A DNA stretch of 64,000 bases from CAISTG01 sp964455185. Lineage in GTDB: Bacteria; Patescibacteriota; Patescibacteriia; 2-01-FULL-39-33. Each line of letters opens with the position of its first letter. Positions within the stretch are counted from its first letter, which is position 1. Shown piece by piece: positions 32,464 to 45,500 of this stretch. The notes beneath the pieces are model-generated. The model worked only from the letters and a program-made list of their open reading frames with translations, did not search any database and was not told the origin of the DNA. The stretch is from NCBI GenBank assembly GCA_964455185.1, contig CAYVUR010000001.1:5719-69718 (forward strand). Direction: 5' to 3'. Position numbers and translations under genes: made by a program.

Positions 32464-33426
32464 ATGGAAATAGATTTACAACTCAATAAAAATGAATGGA
32501 ATAATTTTATAACTACTATTGATAGTGATGGTAGTTTTTTACAATCTTGGGAATGGGGTGAATTTCAGCAAGATTTAGGTAGAGATATTTTTCGAATTTC
32601 TATAAAAATTGATAAAAAAATTTCTGCTGTTGCTTTAATTATTAAACACAAACTTCCTTTAGGACAAAATTATTTATATATACCTCGAGGTCCAATCTTA
32701 AAAGATATTAATTCTGAAAATTTTGATATAATTTTTTCTAAAATTAAACAATTAAGTATTGATAATGATTCATTGTTTATTAGAATTGATCCAGCTTGGA
32801 AGGATGATAAAAAATTAAAATCATACGAATTTAATTTTATAGGTCAAGTTCAACCTAAAAAAACTTTAATATTACAATTAAATAAAACACCAGAAGAATT
32901 ACTTTCTTTAATGAAACCCAAAACTCGTTATAATATTAAATTAGCACAGAGACATGAAGTTTTAATAACAGAAGCAAATTTGGATAGCTTTGATTTGTTT
33001 TGGCATTTAATGGTAAAAACTTGTCTTCGTGACGGTATAAAAAGTCATTCTAAAATTTATTATCAAAAACAATTAAAAATTCCGGGATTTAAATTAAAAT
33101 TAGCTTGGTGGCAAAACAAAGTTATTGCCGGAGCTATTATAAATGATTTTGGTAATACTCGTACCTATGTGCATGGTGCTTCTGATTATAAATTTCGTGA
33201 TAAGATGGCTCCTTATTTATTACAATGGGAAATGATTTGCGAAGCGCAAAAATTAGGTTTGAAATACTATGATTTTTGGGGTGCTGACCCTTCTAATTCT
33301 AGATGGGCAGGTGTAACAAGGTTTAAAATAGGTTTTGCTCCGCAACAAGAATTAACATCATATATTGGAGCATATGATTTTAAATTAAAGCCATTATTTT
33401 ACCGATTATATAAATTATTAAAATAA
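32464..33426 (+). CDS. FemAB/FemX-like aminoacyltransferase
   Basis: 320 residues with two GNAT-like halves. SFLQSWEWGEFQQDLG near residue 25 is the common FemAB start, then NYLYIPRGPILKD, MKPKTRYNIKLAQRHEV and the ending KYYDFWGADPSNSRWAGVTR and FKIGFAPQQELTSYIGAYD. Family members add amino acids from aminoacyl-tRNA to the peptidoglycan stem (interpeptide bridge). The exact residue added is unknown. A 16-base gap separates it from the MFS gene and the MFS gene overlaps rsmA, so the three are probably one transcript. Confidence 0.9.
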   Translation: MEIDLQLNKNEWNNFITTIDSDGSFLQSWEWGEFQQDLGRDIFRISIKIDKKISAVALIIKHKLPLGQNYLYIPRGPILKDINSENFDIIFSKIKQLSIDNDSLFIRIDPAWKDDKKLKSYEFNFIGQVQPKKTLILQLNKTPEELLSLMKPKTRYNIKLAQRHEVLITEANLDSFDLFWHLMVKTCLRDGIKSHSKIYYQKQLKIPGFKLKLAWWQNKVIAGAIINDFGNTRTYVHGASDYKFRDKMAPYLLQWEMICEAQKLGLKYYDFWGADPSNSRWAGVTRFKIGFAPQQELTSYIGAYDFKLKPLFYRLYKLLK

Positions 33427-33442
33427 AAGAAAGAAAAAGAAA

Positions 33443-34633
33443 ATGTTAAAGAAAATTATCAATTTAATTCCTTCTTTAATTGCTTCAAAACTTAGTAGAC
33501 AGGTGCGTGAACTTTATTCAGCTACTATTATTTTGAATTTGGCTGTATCAATGATTAATATTTTTGAGCCAGTCTTTGTTTTTAATTTATTTTATTTACA
33601 GAAGGGATTAAAAGGCACTTTAGAATCAGTTTTATTTTTTTATCTCGCTGTTTATTCTATTTATATTTTTGCAATTCCTTTGGGAGTTCGTTTTGCTAAA
33701 AAATATGGTTATGAAAATTCAATAGCTATATCTTCAGTATTTCAGATAGCTTTTTATTTTTTTCTTTTTATTTCTAGCCGATCTCTATTATTTTTACCTA
33801 TAGCTGTTATTGCTTATGTTTTAGCTAAAATGTTTTATTGGCCGGCTTATCATGCAAATTTTGCTCGTTTTTCTGCTGATGAGGAGTTAGGTAGAGAAAT
33901 TAGTAATCTTTGGATTTTAAGTTCTTTAGTAGTAATTATCGCTCCATTAATTGGTGGATTAATTATAGAATTTTTTGGATTTAAGGTGCTTTTTTTGGTG
34001 GCTTCTTTATTAATTTTGGCTTCCAATATTCCGATGTTGGCAACTAAAGAAGACTTTCAGCCACAAGATTTCTCTTTTTTGAAGGCTTTTAAAAATCTTT
34101 TTGATAAAAAAAATCGTCGTGAATTTTGGAGTATTTTTGGTTTTGGAGAAGAATTTATTGTTTTAGTATTGTGGCCAATATTTATGTTTCTTACAGTTTA
34201 TAATTTTTTAGGTTTAGGAATTATTTCTGCTTTTTCTATATTAATTTCTACTTTAATTTTACTTTTTGTAGGACACTGGACAGATAAAAAAGATAGAAAA
34301 TCATTATTTATTTTTGGAGTAGTGAGTTATGTTTTTTCTTGGATTATGAGAATTTTAGCTCGTAATAATTTAGGTATTTTAATTGTTGATGCTTATTCTA
34401 GGATTTCTAAAAATATTATTTCTGTACCACTTATGACTAGTGTTTATACAAAAGCACATAATGGTTCAGTTATGTCTACTATAGCTTTCTTTGAAATGTC
34501 TTTAGTTATTGGTAAGCTTACAGCAATTATTATTTGTTTATTTATTTTACAAATATTTTCTCCCGGCTGGAACTCAATTTTTGTTCTCGGTGCCATTTTT
34601 ACTTTATTTTATTTATTATTTAATACTAAATAA
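33443..34633 (+). CDS. Major facilitator superfamily transporter
   Basis: 396 residues with about twelve hydrophobic spans. The loop between spans 2 and 3 has GVRFAKKYGYENSIAIS, close to the family's G-x-x-x-D/K-R-x-G-R-R motif A. A matching one is GHWTDKKDRKSLFIFG near residue 275. The substrate cannot be inferred. Its TAA shares one base with the rsmA ATG (34633), so the two are coupled. MFS drug exporters and permeases of this length are common; nothing else marks its role. Confidence 0.85.
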   Translation: MLKKIINLIPSLIASKLSRQVRELYSATIILNLAVSMINIFEPVFVFNLFYLQKGLKGTLESVLFFYLAVYSIYIFAIPLGVRFAKKYGYENSIAISSVFQIAFYFFLFISSRSLLFLPIAVIAYVLAKMFYWPAYHANFARFSADEELGREISNLWILSSLVVIIAPLIGGLIIEFFGFKVLFLVASLLILASNIPMLATKEDFQPQDFSFLKAFKNLFDKKNRREFWSIFGFGEEFIVLVLWPIFMFLTVYNFLGLGIISAFSILISTLILLFVGHWTDKKDRKSLFIFGVVSYVFSWIMRILARNNLGILIVDAYSRISKNIISVPLMTSVYTKAHNGSVMSTIAFFEMSLVIGKLTAIIICLFILQIFSPGWNSIFVLGAIFTLFYLLFNTK

Positions 34634-35466
34634 TGGAAATTAAAGAAATTTGTAAAAATTTTGGCATTATACCCTCTAAATCTAAAGGGCAAAATTTTTT
34701 AATTGATAAAAATATAGTTAATAAAATAATAACAGTAAGTAATCTTAGTTCTCACGATATTATTTTAGAGATTGGTCCGGGATTAGGAGTTTTAACTGAT
34801 AAACTCTTAAAAGAAGCTGGTAAAGTAATAGCCGTTGAATTAGATTATAAAACATTTTTAATGCTTCAAAATAGATTTATTAAAGAAATTAATCTTGGTA
34901 AATTATTATTAATAAATGAAGATATTTTAAAAGTTAATTTTTCGACTTTTAATTTATCTGATTTTTCATTTAAATTGATTGCTAATCTTCCTTATAATAT
35001 AACTTCAAAAATTTTTAGATTATTTTTAGAGGTTGGGCCTAGGCCAAGCGAAATGATAGTTATGGTTCAAAAAGAAGTAGCTCGTCGGATAATAGCTAAA
35101 CCGGGCGATATGAGTTTATTATCTCTTTCTGTTCAGTTATATAGTGAACCAGAGTTATTGTTTGATGTTAGTTCTAATTGTTTTTGGCCTGTACCAGAAG
35201 TTGATTCTTCAGTAATTAGACTTAAATTAAAACAAAAAATTAGTCCGACTGACTATAAATTAATGTTTCGTTTAGCCAGAATGGGCTTTGCTGCTAAAAG
35301 AAAACAATTACATAATAATCTTTCTGGTGGATTAAAAATAGATAATAAAATAATTAAGAAAATAATTAGTAATTTAGGTTGGAATGAAAAAATTAGAGCC
35401 CAAGATTTATCAGTTTCTGATTGGATTGCTTTATCAAAAGCTATTAGTAATTTTTTAAAAATTTAA
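34633..35466 (+). CDS. rsmA: 16S rRNA dimethyladenosine transferase
   Basis: Dimethylates two adenines near the 3' end of 16S rRNA (KsgA). 277 residues. The start SKSKGQNFLIDKNIVNKII is typical. The SAM site is ILEIGPGLGVLTDKLL near residue 45, followed by NEDILKVNF, the catalytic NLPYNITSKIF (the NLPY motif, near 118) and MVQKEVARRI. The C-terminal domain contains RARMGFAAKRKQLHNNL-type text (MGFAAKRKQLHNNL). Translation is coupled to the preceding MFS gene. Confidence 0.96.
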   Translation: MEIKEICKNFGIIPSKSKGQNFLIDKNIVNKIITVSNLSSHDIILEIGPGLGVLTDKLLKEAGKVIAVELDYKTFLMLQNRFIKEINLGKLLLINEDILKVNFSTFNLSDFSFKLIANLPYNITSKIFRLFLEVGPRPSEMIVMVQKEVARRIIAKPGDMSLLSLSVQLYSEPELLFDVSSNCFWPVPEVDSSVIRLKLKQKISPTDYKLMFRLARMGFAAKRKQLHNNLSGGLKIDNKIIKKIISNLGWNEKIRAQDLSVSDWIALSKAISNFLKI

Positions 35467-35530
35467 AAGATAGTTTTGATAATTTTTATTGCTTTATAAA
35501 TTATATTTATGTTTTAATATAAATTAATTT

Positions 35531-35559
35531 TTGGCCGCTTAATTAATTTATGGTATAAT
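35531..35559 (+). promoter_or_regulatory. Promoter of the T4SS-like operon
   Basis: TTGGCC, exactly 17 bases, TATAAT with TGG in front (extended -10). The start is expected near 35566, 20 bases before the first gene. Confidence 0.65.
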
Positions 35560-35571
35560 TTAATTAATGAG

Positions 35572-35580
35572 TTATCCACA
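35572..35580 (+). promoter_or_regulatory. Consensus DnaA-box 9-mer in the T4SS operon leader
   Basis: TTATCCACA, a perfect match to the consensus, six to fifteen bases after the expected transcription start and just before the ATG at 35586. DnaA bound here would block the start of the operon. Single occurrences can be chance. Confidence 0.4.
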
Positions 35581-35585
35581 ATTTA

Positions 35586-36494
35586 ATGGAAGAACAAAAA
35601 ACAACAAATGATAACAATCTTTATAATGATAACTGGTCAAATCAAGCCTTTTTTATTGAACAAAAAAGATTGCTCCGTAAAGAAAAAATTAATTCAATAA
35701 TAATTATTATAGTCGGCTTGAGTGCTTTGTTTTTTGGTTTATTTGGAATGTTAGCAAATATTTCTAATCCTTTTGCTGATATTTTAAAAATTGGCCAAGC
35801 TCAGTTAAAAGAAGAAGCAGAAAAGGAAAAAATGCAATTATTAGCATTACAAACAACCGATATTGATGGTGATGGTTTAGTTGATTATTTAGAACTTAAT
35901 AAATATGGTACCAATCCTTATTTAAAGGATAGTGATGGTGATGGAATTGATGATAGTGAGGAAATATCAAGAGGATTGGACCCTAATTGTCCTCAAGGAC
36001 AACAATGTCTTAATACAAATTTTATTAATAATGTTAATAATAATAGTAGTTCTTCGGAAAATATTCCTACTTTAGTTACGGAAATTCCTTTAGAAAACGG
36101 CACTGTTGCTATTACTCCAGATTTTTTAAGACAAGTACTTATTGAAAGTGGTTTTGATAAAGAAATGCTGGCTGAAGTGCCGGATTCGGAAATTATGGCG
36201 TTGTTTCAAGAATATGTCAAAACTAATCCTGAAATAGCTAGTAAATATTTTAACACATCCGAAGGAGAACAAGTAAAAACTTCTTTGCCAGAGCCTAATG
36301 CTTCTAATGTTAATCTTTCTTCATTAGGAGTAACAAGTTTAGAAGATTTAAAAAATCTTTCAGGTAGTCAAATTAGAACTCTAATGATACAATCTGGCGC
36401 TCCAGAAGATTTACTTAAAACAGTTTCTGATGATCAATTAAAAGAATTATTTTTGAAAAAAATAGAAGAAAAAATTAATTCAAATAGCAATTAA
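35586..36494 (+). CDS. Membrane-anchored protein with calcium-binding (TSP3/EF-hand-like) repeats
   Basis: 302 residues. One hydrophobic span lies at about 37-58 (SIIIIIVGLSALFFGLFGML). Two DxDxDG loops follow: DIDGDGLVDYLELNKYGTNP near 92 and DSDGDGIDDSEEISRGLDPN near 115. This is the thrombospondin type 3/EF-hand-like pattern that binds calcium. The rest is polar with short acidic helices. It is the first gene of the operon with the giant Cys-rich protein 6 bases downstream. A role as a calcium-stabilised surface component is plausible but not shown. Confidence 0.7.
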   Translation: MEEQKTTNDNNLYNDNWSNQAFFIEQKRLLRKEKINSIIIIIVGLSALFFGLFGMLANISNPFADILKIGQAQLKEEAEKEKMQLLALQTTDIDGDGLVDYLELNKYGTNPYLKDSDGDGIDDSEEISRGLDPNCPQGQQCLNTNFINNVNNNSSSSENIPTLVTEIPLENGTVAITPDFLRQVLIESGFDKEMLAEVPDSEIMALFQEYVKTNPEIASKYFNTSEGEQVKTSLPEPNASNVNLSSLGVTSLEDLKNLSGSQIRTLMIQSGAPEDLLKTVSDDQLKELFLKKIEEKINSNSN

Positions 36495-36500
36495 TAGTTT

Positions 36501-39500
36501 ATGAATAATAAACTCAAGATATATTTTTTTGTTGTAGTGTCATTGTTTATGTTTTTGGCGTCCACAACTCGTGCAGAGGCGCAAGTCAATGAGATTTACA
36601 TGGAGGGTAATAGTGTTCTCTGGACTGGTGATAATTTTTCTTTAAACGTGACTCCTTGTGTTGGTGATCAATATATAGAAGGAACCGCTTTTACTAAAAA
36701 TCAAGCTGATTGTATTGAAAAACTTATTCAAAACCTTGATAAGAATACACAAAAAACAATTCAAGCTTACATGAAAAAACGTTTACGTGAAGAGTGGTGG
36801 GATCAAATGAAAACTAAGCTTAAAGAAGCAATGGCTGGAGCATTTAAAAAGTCATTAGAAAATATAGCACGTCAAATTGGTAGAGATACTGCTGTTTGGG
36901 TTGCTTCTGGCGGTCGTGGCCAAAAGCCATTGTTTATTACTGAAGGTTGGGGTGCTTATATGAAAAATATTGCTGATGTAGCTTTAGGAGATTTTATTGA
37001 CCAAATAGGACAGAGTTTTGGTGTTGATTTATGCGAACCAGATTTTAATATTAAATTAGCTATTATTCTTGGAATAGATGATAGGCAAACGAGAAGAGTT
37101 AGATGTAGTTTTTCTAAAATTATTCAAAATTGGGAAAGTGCTATTTCTAACTTTAATTTTTCTGTAGAATATCGCGCTGCATTAAGACCAGGTGAAAATG
37201 ATATTTCAGTAGCTTTAATATTGGCTGACAAAAAACATAATTATATTGCTGGAATTGTGGAAGCAGCGGCTAAAGAGGCAGAAACTCAAGGTCTTTGGGC
37301 TAATATTAAAGATATTGCAGGCAAAATTCTTACTCCCGGTAGTATGATTCATGATAAATTTAAAAGTGATATTCATGATACTTCTAAATTAGGCTGGGAA
37401 ACATTTACTGATACTATTTGGGATTTAATAGGTTCATTTTTAGATACTTTAGTGGGACAATTAGCTCTTAATCTTAAAAATGGATTTTTTTCTTCCAGTC
37501 CTGTTAAAAGTGATGATAATTCAAATCTTCCTGATTTAAGTTCTTTATTTAATCCTTGGTCTTCTCCAGTAGTAGCAGGAATTAAAGGTGCTGAAGGTAA
37601 ATTTAATTATCTTAAAACTTCAACCATTAAAGTTGGCGGTCAATATGATTTGCTTAATAAACTTACTGCTTGTCAAGATCCTAATAATCCGGGACCAATG
37701 GGTTGTGTGTTAGATGTTAATTTAGCTTCTGCTATTAGACAAAAAACTTTAGTTAAAGATTTACCAGAAGAAATTTTAAATCGACCCTTTGTTCCTTTAG
37801 CTAATAAAGTTGAAAATCCTAATGAGTATTTTAGTTTACGCGGCGTAACAATTTTAAGAAAATATCGTATTGTTCCGGTTGGTTGGGAATATGCGGCTAA
37901 TTTAATTTCTCAGTTAGCAGCAAAAAATCCAAATTTCAAAGCCCCGACTCTTAAACAAATAATGAACGAATTTAATAATACTAACAGTGATTACTTTGGT
38001 TTAATTGATCCTTTTTGGGTATTGAAAGCCCCAGATATGTTCTGTCGTCGCGAAGGGTATGGACCGCAAAATTCTTTTTCTGGAGATCAAAATGGAGCAA
38101 TATTTAGAGATAATTATTGTGCTGACGAACAACAATGTATTAAAGAAAACGATGATGGTTCTTGTGCTGCTTATGGTTATTGTACAGAAGAACGTCGTGT
38201 TTGGAATTTTGGTAAATCTTGCGAGCCTAGATATAATACTTGCAATACTTATGTTAATCGTTTGGGACAAACCAATTATTGGTTAACTAATACTTTGGAT
38301 TTCAGAGATTGCGATCAATCAACAGTTGGTTGTCGTTGGTTTAGTATAGAATATAATCCAGTTTCGAAATATTGGGTTGGAGCATATGAAAGTAATTTTT
38401 ATACAGTTAATAACGAAACTACAGAGCAACAAATAACTCTTTCTGATGATAGTGGTTGGTTAGTAAGAGAAAATCAATATGTTAGTAATAATAAACAATT
38501 AATAATGGCTTCTCCTTGCACTGAGGTTTTATGCAAGGATCCAGCAATGAATGGTAAATGTAATTTTGTTAATAGGGCTTGTAAATTTAACACTGGTCTT
38601 TCTTGTAGTATACCTAGTGGAGGCATCAATTGTCGTTTACCTATTTGTGATAGCCAAACTGATGCTTTTGCTTCGGGAAATGGAGGATTTGAAGAACAGG
38701 AAGGTATTTATACTGATAATGCTAAAAAATGGAGTGATGAACTTTCCTTTATTACTCTAAATAATAGAGCTTATAGAGAAATTAATGGCGGTAAATCAGG
38801 AGCTGGTTTACGAGTTTTAGCTAATGGCTCACCATCAGATATTTTATTATTATCAGATTCTTTTAGTGTAAATCCCGGATCGTCTTACCATTTAAAATTT
38901 GACCTGCGAGGTTCTGTGGGAAATCAGGGAAAAGTTTTTGTATTTGTTTATGGTGGAGATAAAAGAATTAATTCTAATAATTTATCTGATATTAAAATTC
39001 TTGGTTCTATAGAAATAAATGCAGGTTATATAAGTAATAATTGGACATCTTTTAGAAGTTCTGAATTTCAAGTACAAGAGTTTTCTACAGCTACAATAGC
39101 AATTATGGCGCCACAAGGAACTTTTGCTGATATTAGATTTGATAACTTTTCTTTAAATGAAGTTAGTAGTAAATGTTTTGAAAATTCGGTTACAGTTTTT
39201 TCTTCAATAAAGCAAGAAGATAGGGAAAATATTAAAGATATTTATTTTGATCGAGATGCAGAATCTTGTTCACCGGATTCTGCTGGATGTAGTCAATTTT
39301 TACGCTTGAAGGCTGGGATTGGTACTAATTTAGTTTATGATGGAGGTTTTGAATATGGTGATTTTGATTGGAATAGTTATTGGGGGGGTAGTAAATTAAG
39401 TCCGATAGCAGAAATTAAAGATGGTAAAGCAAAATTAAGATATTCAACTGCATCTTATAGTACATATAAACCTATAAATGTAGAACCAAATGATTATTAT

Positions 39501-42500
39501 ACAGTTTCTTTTGATGCCGCTCAAACATCAGATACTAATCATCATGAAATAAAATTTGAGATGGCTTTTGTTAGTGATATAAATTATGCTGGAAAATATC
39601 ATTATGAAGTTAAAGATACTAATTGTAGCCAAACTGGAGATAACACAATTACTTTAATTTTTACTCCAGAATCTACTAATATGAAGCGTCAATCTTGTTG
39701 GTTTAAGGTACCTAGTGGAGCTAAGATATTACTATTTAAACCTTTTGCTTCATCTGAAACAGCTGAAATTTATTTTGATAATTTAAAGATAGAGAAAGTT
39801 AATTATCCTTCTCTTACTCCAACTGCTTATACTCCTTATAATTTAGAAGATATTCAAAATCAACAAGTTACTTATTTAAGAAAGGCTCCTGATTATTTCA
39901 ATTGTTATTATTATACAGCAGAAGGAGTTAAGCGTTGGCCTATAACACCAAGTGAATTAAATTCAGTATTGGCCAATCGTAGTTTAGCTTGTTCGCAGTT
40001 TGCGGGAGTTTGTGCGCCATATGAAGTAGGGTGCGAATTATATAAACCACTTAATGGTGATCCTACTGTGCCGGGTGTTGCTAATGATATTGATGTTTGT
40101 CCAGCTGAATGCGCTGGTTATCAAGTTTATAAACAAGAAGTCACTAGATTTGTAAATGATAAATATCGTCAATTTATAACTGACAATAAAATTAAATATT
40201 GTTCGGCTTCTTATGCTGGTTGTGATGAATTTACTAATCTAGATGAATTAGGCAGAGGAGCGGAAGCTAAAGAATATTATTCAGCTATTCGCGCTTGTCA
40301 AAAACCAGACATTGATGATGGCGCTTTTTATACTTGGGAAGGAAGCGATGTTACAGGTTATCAGCTTAAAGCTTATAATTTAAAAAAATCTACTAGTACA
40401 GATCCCGACCCCAATGGAATCGGTGGAATTGCTCCTTGTACCAATCTTTTTTATGACAATCAAGGTAAACCTAAATGTAATGATCCTAGTACATGGCCTA
40501 CTTCTTCCGAGGAACTTGAAAAGGCTGGTTTCTGTACTGTTAACGATTTAGTTACTAACGCTGATTGTCGTCAATTTTATGATGTTGAAGGTAATGTTCA
40601 TTATAGATTATTATCTCGTACTATTTCAGTATCTAATAATTGTCATCCTTATCGTCGTACTATGACACAAAATTCTACGGCAGAAACTGAAGAAGATTGT
40701 AAAAGTCATAGTGGTTGGTGGAATAGTAATAACGAATGTATTTACATGGCAATTCCAGGAGAAGGAATGAAATGTCCGGCCTCAGCTAAAGGTTGTCGCG
40801 CTTATACGGGAAATAAAGGTAATAATGTTCGTAATATAATAGAAGTTGCTAATTTTGGTTTGCAGTCTTCAACTACTGGAAGTTGGGTAGGAGCAGACGG
40901 TACGTCTAATGGATTATTCGTGTCTTCCGAATCAACCTTTCCCGGTGGCAATTCTTTGATGAATCGAGGTACCACAGTTATTAAGCATCCAGTAAAGATA
41001 AAGAAAGGTAAAACTTATATTTTAAGTTTCTGGGCTAAAGGCAGTGACAATTTTAGTATGGATTCGATAAAGTTTACTGGCGCTGGTACAGATACTTCTA
41101 AATATTTTGCCGTTAAACAAATTCGAGATGATAATTTGCTTTCTAATCGTCCTAACTTTAAACAAGATTGGAATTTATATCAATTAGGGCCGGTTTTTGT
41201 TGATTGGGAGCCATCAGATAATGAATATTTAGAATTTAATTTACCAACTGGAGCAGGAATTACTGCTTATAACATTTATTTAGATAATGTAATTCTAAAA
41301 GAAATTGTTAATAATGTTTATGCTATTGAGAATTCTTGGTATACTCCTGTTTCTTGTGATAATAAATTAGATGATCCTGACGGATCAAAGAGTATAACTA
41401 CTGGAAGTTGTCAAGATTCAGCTTCAGGTCGTTGTTCAATTGGAGAAATGTTGGGTTGTACTGGTTATACTAATAGAGCTAATCAAACTGTTTATTTAAA
41501 ATCTTTTGCTTCATTGTGTCGTTCTGAAGCAGCGGGTTGTGAAGCTTTAATTGATACTAAAAATAATAATACTTCTTTAGCTAAGAGTTATCATGTAGGT
41601 GATAATTCACAAGTTAATGTTTCCGCTGATGAACAAGTTTATTTAGTAAATAGTCCACAATTTTCATGTCCTGCTTCTGATAAAGGTTGTACTCCATATG
41701 GATTGCCAATTATTGATCAGCAAGATAATGTTATAAGTTATCAAAGTGTTTTTATTAAGAATCAACCGGATAAATACGAAATTGATCTTTGTTATGCTAA
41801 AAATCTTTGGTGTGAAGAATACTCTGCTAATGGAGGAGCAAAATATTTCAAAGACCCACACAACAAAATTTGTGTTTATGGTTCCACTAGAACCTCTACT
41901 TCTGCTATTTGGTATAAAATTGGCACTAATGGTGATCCTTGTGATGTAACATTTAATCAAACTTATGGTACTGGTTATGGTAGTTTAGAAAAGAAATTAC
42001 AACCAGTAGGAGTAGTTTCGGGAGCTACTTATTCAAGTAGTGGAGAACCGGTTTATACGGGTTGGGCAGGAGCTTGTTCTCAGGATCAATCTGGTTGTAC
42101 AGAATTTGTTGATCCACTTACAGAGATGTATAAGGAGGAGCTAGGAAAACTTAATTCCGATAATTCCGTTTCTTATTTACTCAAAGCAAATACTTTATAT
42201 TCTATTTCTAATGATAGTTTTTATAAAATAAATATAAATTCAGATAATTGTGAATTTATTCCTCAAGACATTACTTATTCTCGTCCAGGAGATACTAGTA
42301 GTGGCTATCTTTATTATGCTAAACCTAATTCAGATGATAAGTATTGTAATGTTACTATTTCATCATCTGATAATAAAATTAAAGTAGCTAAAGCGGGTGT
42401 TTATTATAAGATAGCTAATTCAGTTGATAAATCAAGTTGTAATGGTTTAGTTGATTTTGGTACAGGCTGTGTATTATTCAATGACCGTAGTGGAATTGAT

Positions 42501-45500
42501 TATTCTACTACTACCATGTTTGGTAGAAATAAGTATCTCAATTTTGATGCTAATTATACTTATTTTATTCAAGGATATCCTTTTTCTTCTCAAAAAGTAG
42601 GACCAAAAACCGCTCAAGAAGCATTAAATAGTGGTAGCACACAAAATAGTAATAATACAGATATTATTTTACAAGTTAAACCAGATAGAACTTGTTCTAA
42701 TTGGCTTGCTTGTACTTCTTATATTAAAGGCGATGGCAATTCTAGTAATGAGAAGTTTGGTGAGAAAGATTATTGTTTAAGTGTTAATGCTTGCGATGAA
42801 TTAAGCGAAGATAATCAATGTAGTCATTTAGTTTCCACTAACAAAGAAATTATTGACCTTACAAGTACAACAACGAGATTATCTTATTTAAATAAAACAG
42901 GTTATTCTGTTCCCGGACTTTATCCTGTTGATCAAATGAAATATGAGGGCCAAGGTGCTAATGTTGGTAATGGTAATTTTGAAGTAAAACTTAATAGTGG
43001 CAAACCATTAAGTTGGGTTAATTGGTCACAGAATATAGCTTGGGATCCATCAATGTTTAGTGTTGTTTATGATCCTAAAAATGCTCCAGAAGGAAGTAAT
43101 TATTTAAGGATTAATTTTAAATCAACAGCAAAGTCAGAGATAATAGATGTAATTTCTGGACAAGATTATTATTTATCAGCTTGGATAAATACTGAATCTT
43201 TAAAATCTTCTTCTTCACCATTAAAAGAAAGAGCTGAAATAGTAGTAATGAATGCAGAGAAAGATGAAGAAATAAATAGAGTTATGGTTTCTGCTGGATT
43301 GCCTTGGGCTCGAGTTACTCGTAAATTTACTGCTAATGCTAAATCAATTTATTTACTTTTAAGAAATTCTCCAGATGGTCCCCCATTTAGTACTAGTAAT
43401 ACTGGTCAACCAGTAGGTTATTCTCTTTTTGATGATATACAAATTACTCCTGTACTTAATGATAATGGAGATGGTTTAATGCTTCCTAAAACTTGTCGTA
43501 TCTATCCATCGGCAGATGCTCCAGCTTGTAAATATAGTTCTGGTAATACTAATTATTATGGTTGGTATGGCTATTGTTTAACTCCCGATCCTAATCGTCG
43601 TAGCGATTGTTTACAATGGTTTCCTGTTGATAAAATTAAAGGTGAATTTAGTAGTGACTACGCTTTAGGTTATGATAATCGAGCGCCTTTGTATTATTGT
43701 ATAGATTGGGACATTGTCTCTTTTAATATTAATGATTTAGGAGTAATTGGAAATATTGGAGAAGACGTTAAAGCAAAATATAGACAAAAAGTAAGTGCAA
43801 TAATAACTGATAATAGAAAAGTAACACCGATTGCTTTTAATATTGATCCTGAATATGCTGGAATGTTTCGTTATCCTTATATTTATAGATTTATTTTTGT
43901 AGGAGCATTTGGTGGACTTCAAAGAGATAATAATTTTAAACTTTTACCAATACTCACTTTTATGTATCCAAAGTGTGCGGTAGGATTTTTTGGATATCTG
44001 CCAATTTTTCATGGTAGTGATTGTAAAGATATTTTTAAATCACATTCAATTTTTAGTAGTAGCACAGAAGAAGAAATTAAAAACGAAGTTTGGATAAAAG
44101 ATATTTTTGAAAGTTGTTTAGCTCCTGAGTTTAAGAAAGGTGGAAATGAAGGTTTTTGGATGGATAAAATGTGTGGAGATGGATTGGAAAATGGAGAGTA
44201 TTGGCATGGTAAACAAATTGGTAAAAGTAGTAATCAAACATATAAAGGAACATATAAAGGCTCTTTATATTTTTCTTCTTCTCTTCCTCTTTCTTCTCCT
44301 TCTTCTTCAAGCACTGATTTAATAGAATTTACATCTAATAATTCTAAGACTGAAATTGCTGATTTTGATGGTAGTATAGATGGATATATGGATGATTATA
44401 CATATAAAAATGATGGTAAAAGAATTGATTATTATCAATGTCTTAATAGAGAAAAAAAAGTTTGGGATTGGGACAATAATGATTGTTCAGTAGAAGTATA
44501 TGATTTTTGTTATTATAAAAATACTTTTTGTGAACTAGATAATCCAAATAATTATGAAGGCGAGAGTAGTTGTAGAGAATTTTGTTTTGGTACTCTTGAT
44601 AGTATTGATGACGAAATAGAAAGTTGTATTAAAGAAAAAGTTCAACAAGCCAAAGCAGACAGAGGAGATTGCAATTTTGCCGGCTTAAATATAAGCCAAT
44701 GGATTAGATGTGTAGTTAATAAATTAGTAAACATAATTTCAAGTATATGGCTCAGTGTATCAAATATTGCTTGGAACGACACTGAAGATGTTTGGGGTGG
44801 TTTTGGAGCTTTTGGTTTTGTTATAGAAGGTATAGATATTAAACCATTAGTATTTCCCACTACTTTTTCTGGGGCTTTGAATGCTCCTAATATAATATTC
44901 GCTATAGAATTAGTAGCTAATGCTATTAAAGCAATTGGAGGCCAAGCTACAGAAAATATATTTATTGGAGTAGGTGCTTCAGGAGTTAAAATTATAACTG
45001 ATCAAGATTCAAAGTATGCCAGTTCTTTGACTGATCCCGATCCTAATGTTTCTGGAAATGTTTTGGGTTATGCTTGGTTTTTAAATACATCAGAATTAAA
45101 AGGTGCTGGATTAGTTGGTCATTTTGAAGGATATATGAATATTCCTTATTGTAAAAAATTTGTTAAAGTTGTAACAGCTTCAGGACAGAATAAAGCTTAT
45201 TATAGTAAAGTGGGATTAGGTTCTAATTATAGTTATACTGTTAACGCTCAATCTTTTGGACCAAATCCAGCTTCAACTGCGACTTTTACTTATAATATGG
45301 ATTATATGCCTTTTGGAGCTATTGTGCCGCCGTCATCTGGTAATATAGATGAACCAATAACTTGGGATAGTAAAACACTTTCTAGTATTGATCAGGGAAA
45401 TATTAATTTACCAGGTGTAAATGTTTCTGGATTACAATTAATACAACCTACAGTTATAGGAGTTAATTATTCAGCAACTAAACAACCTTTATTTTTTGAA

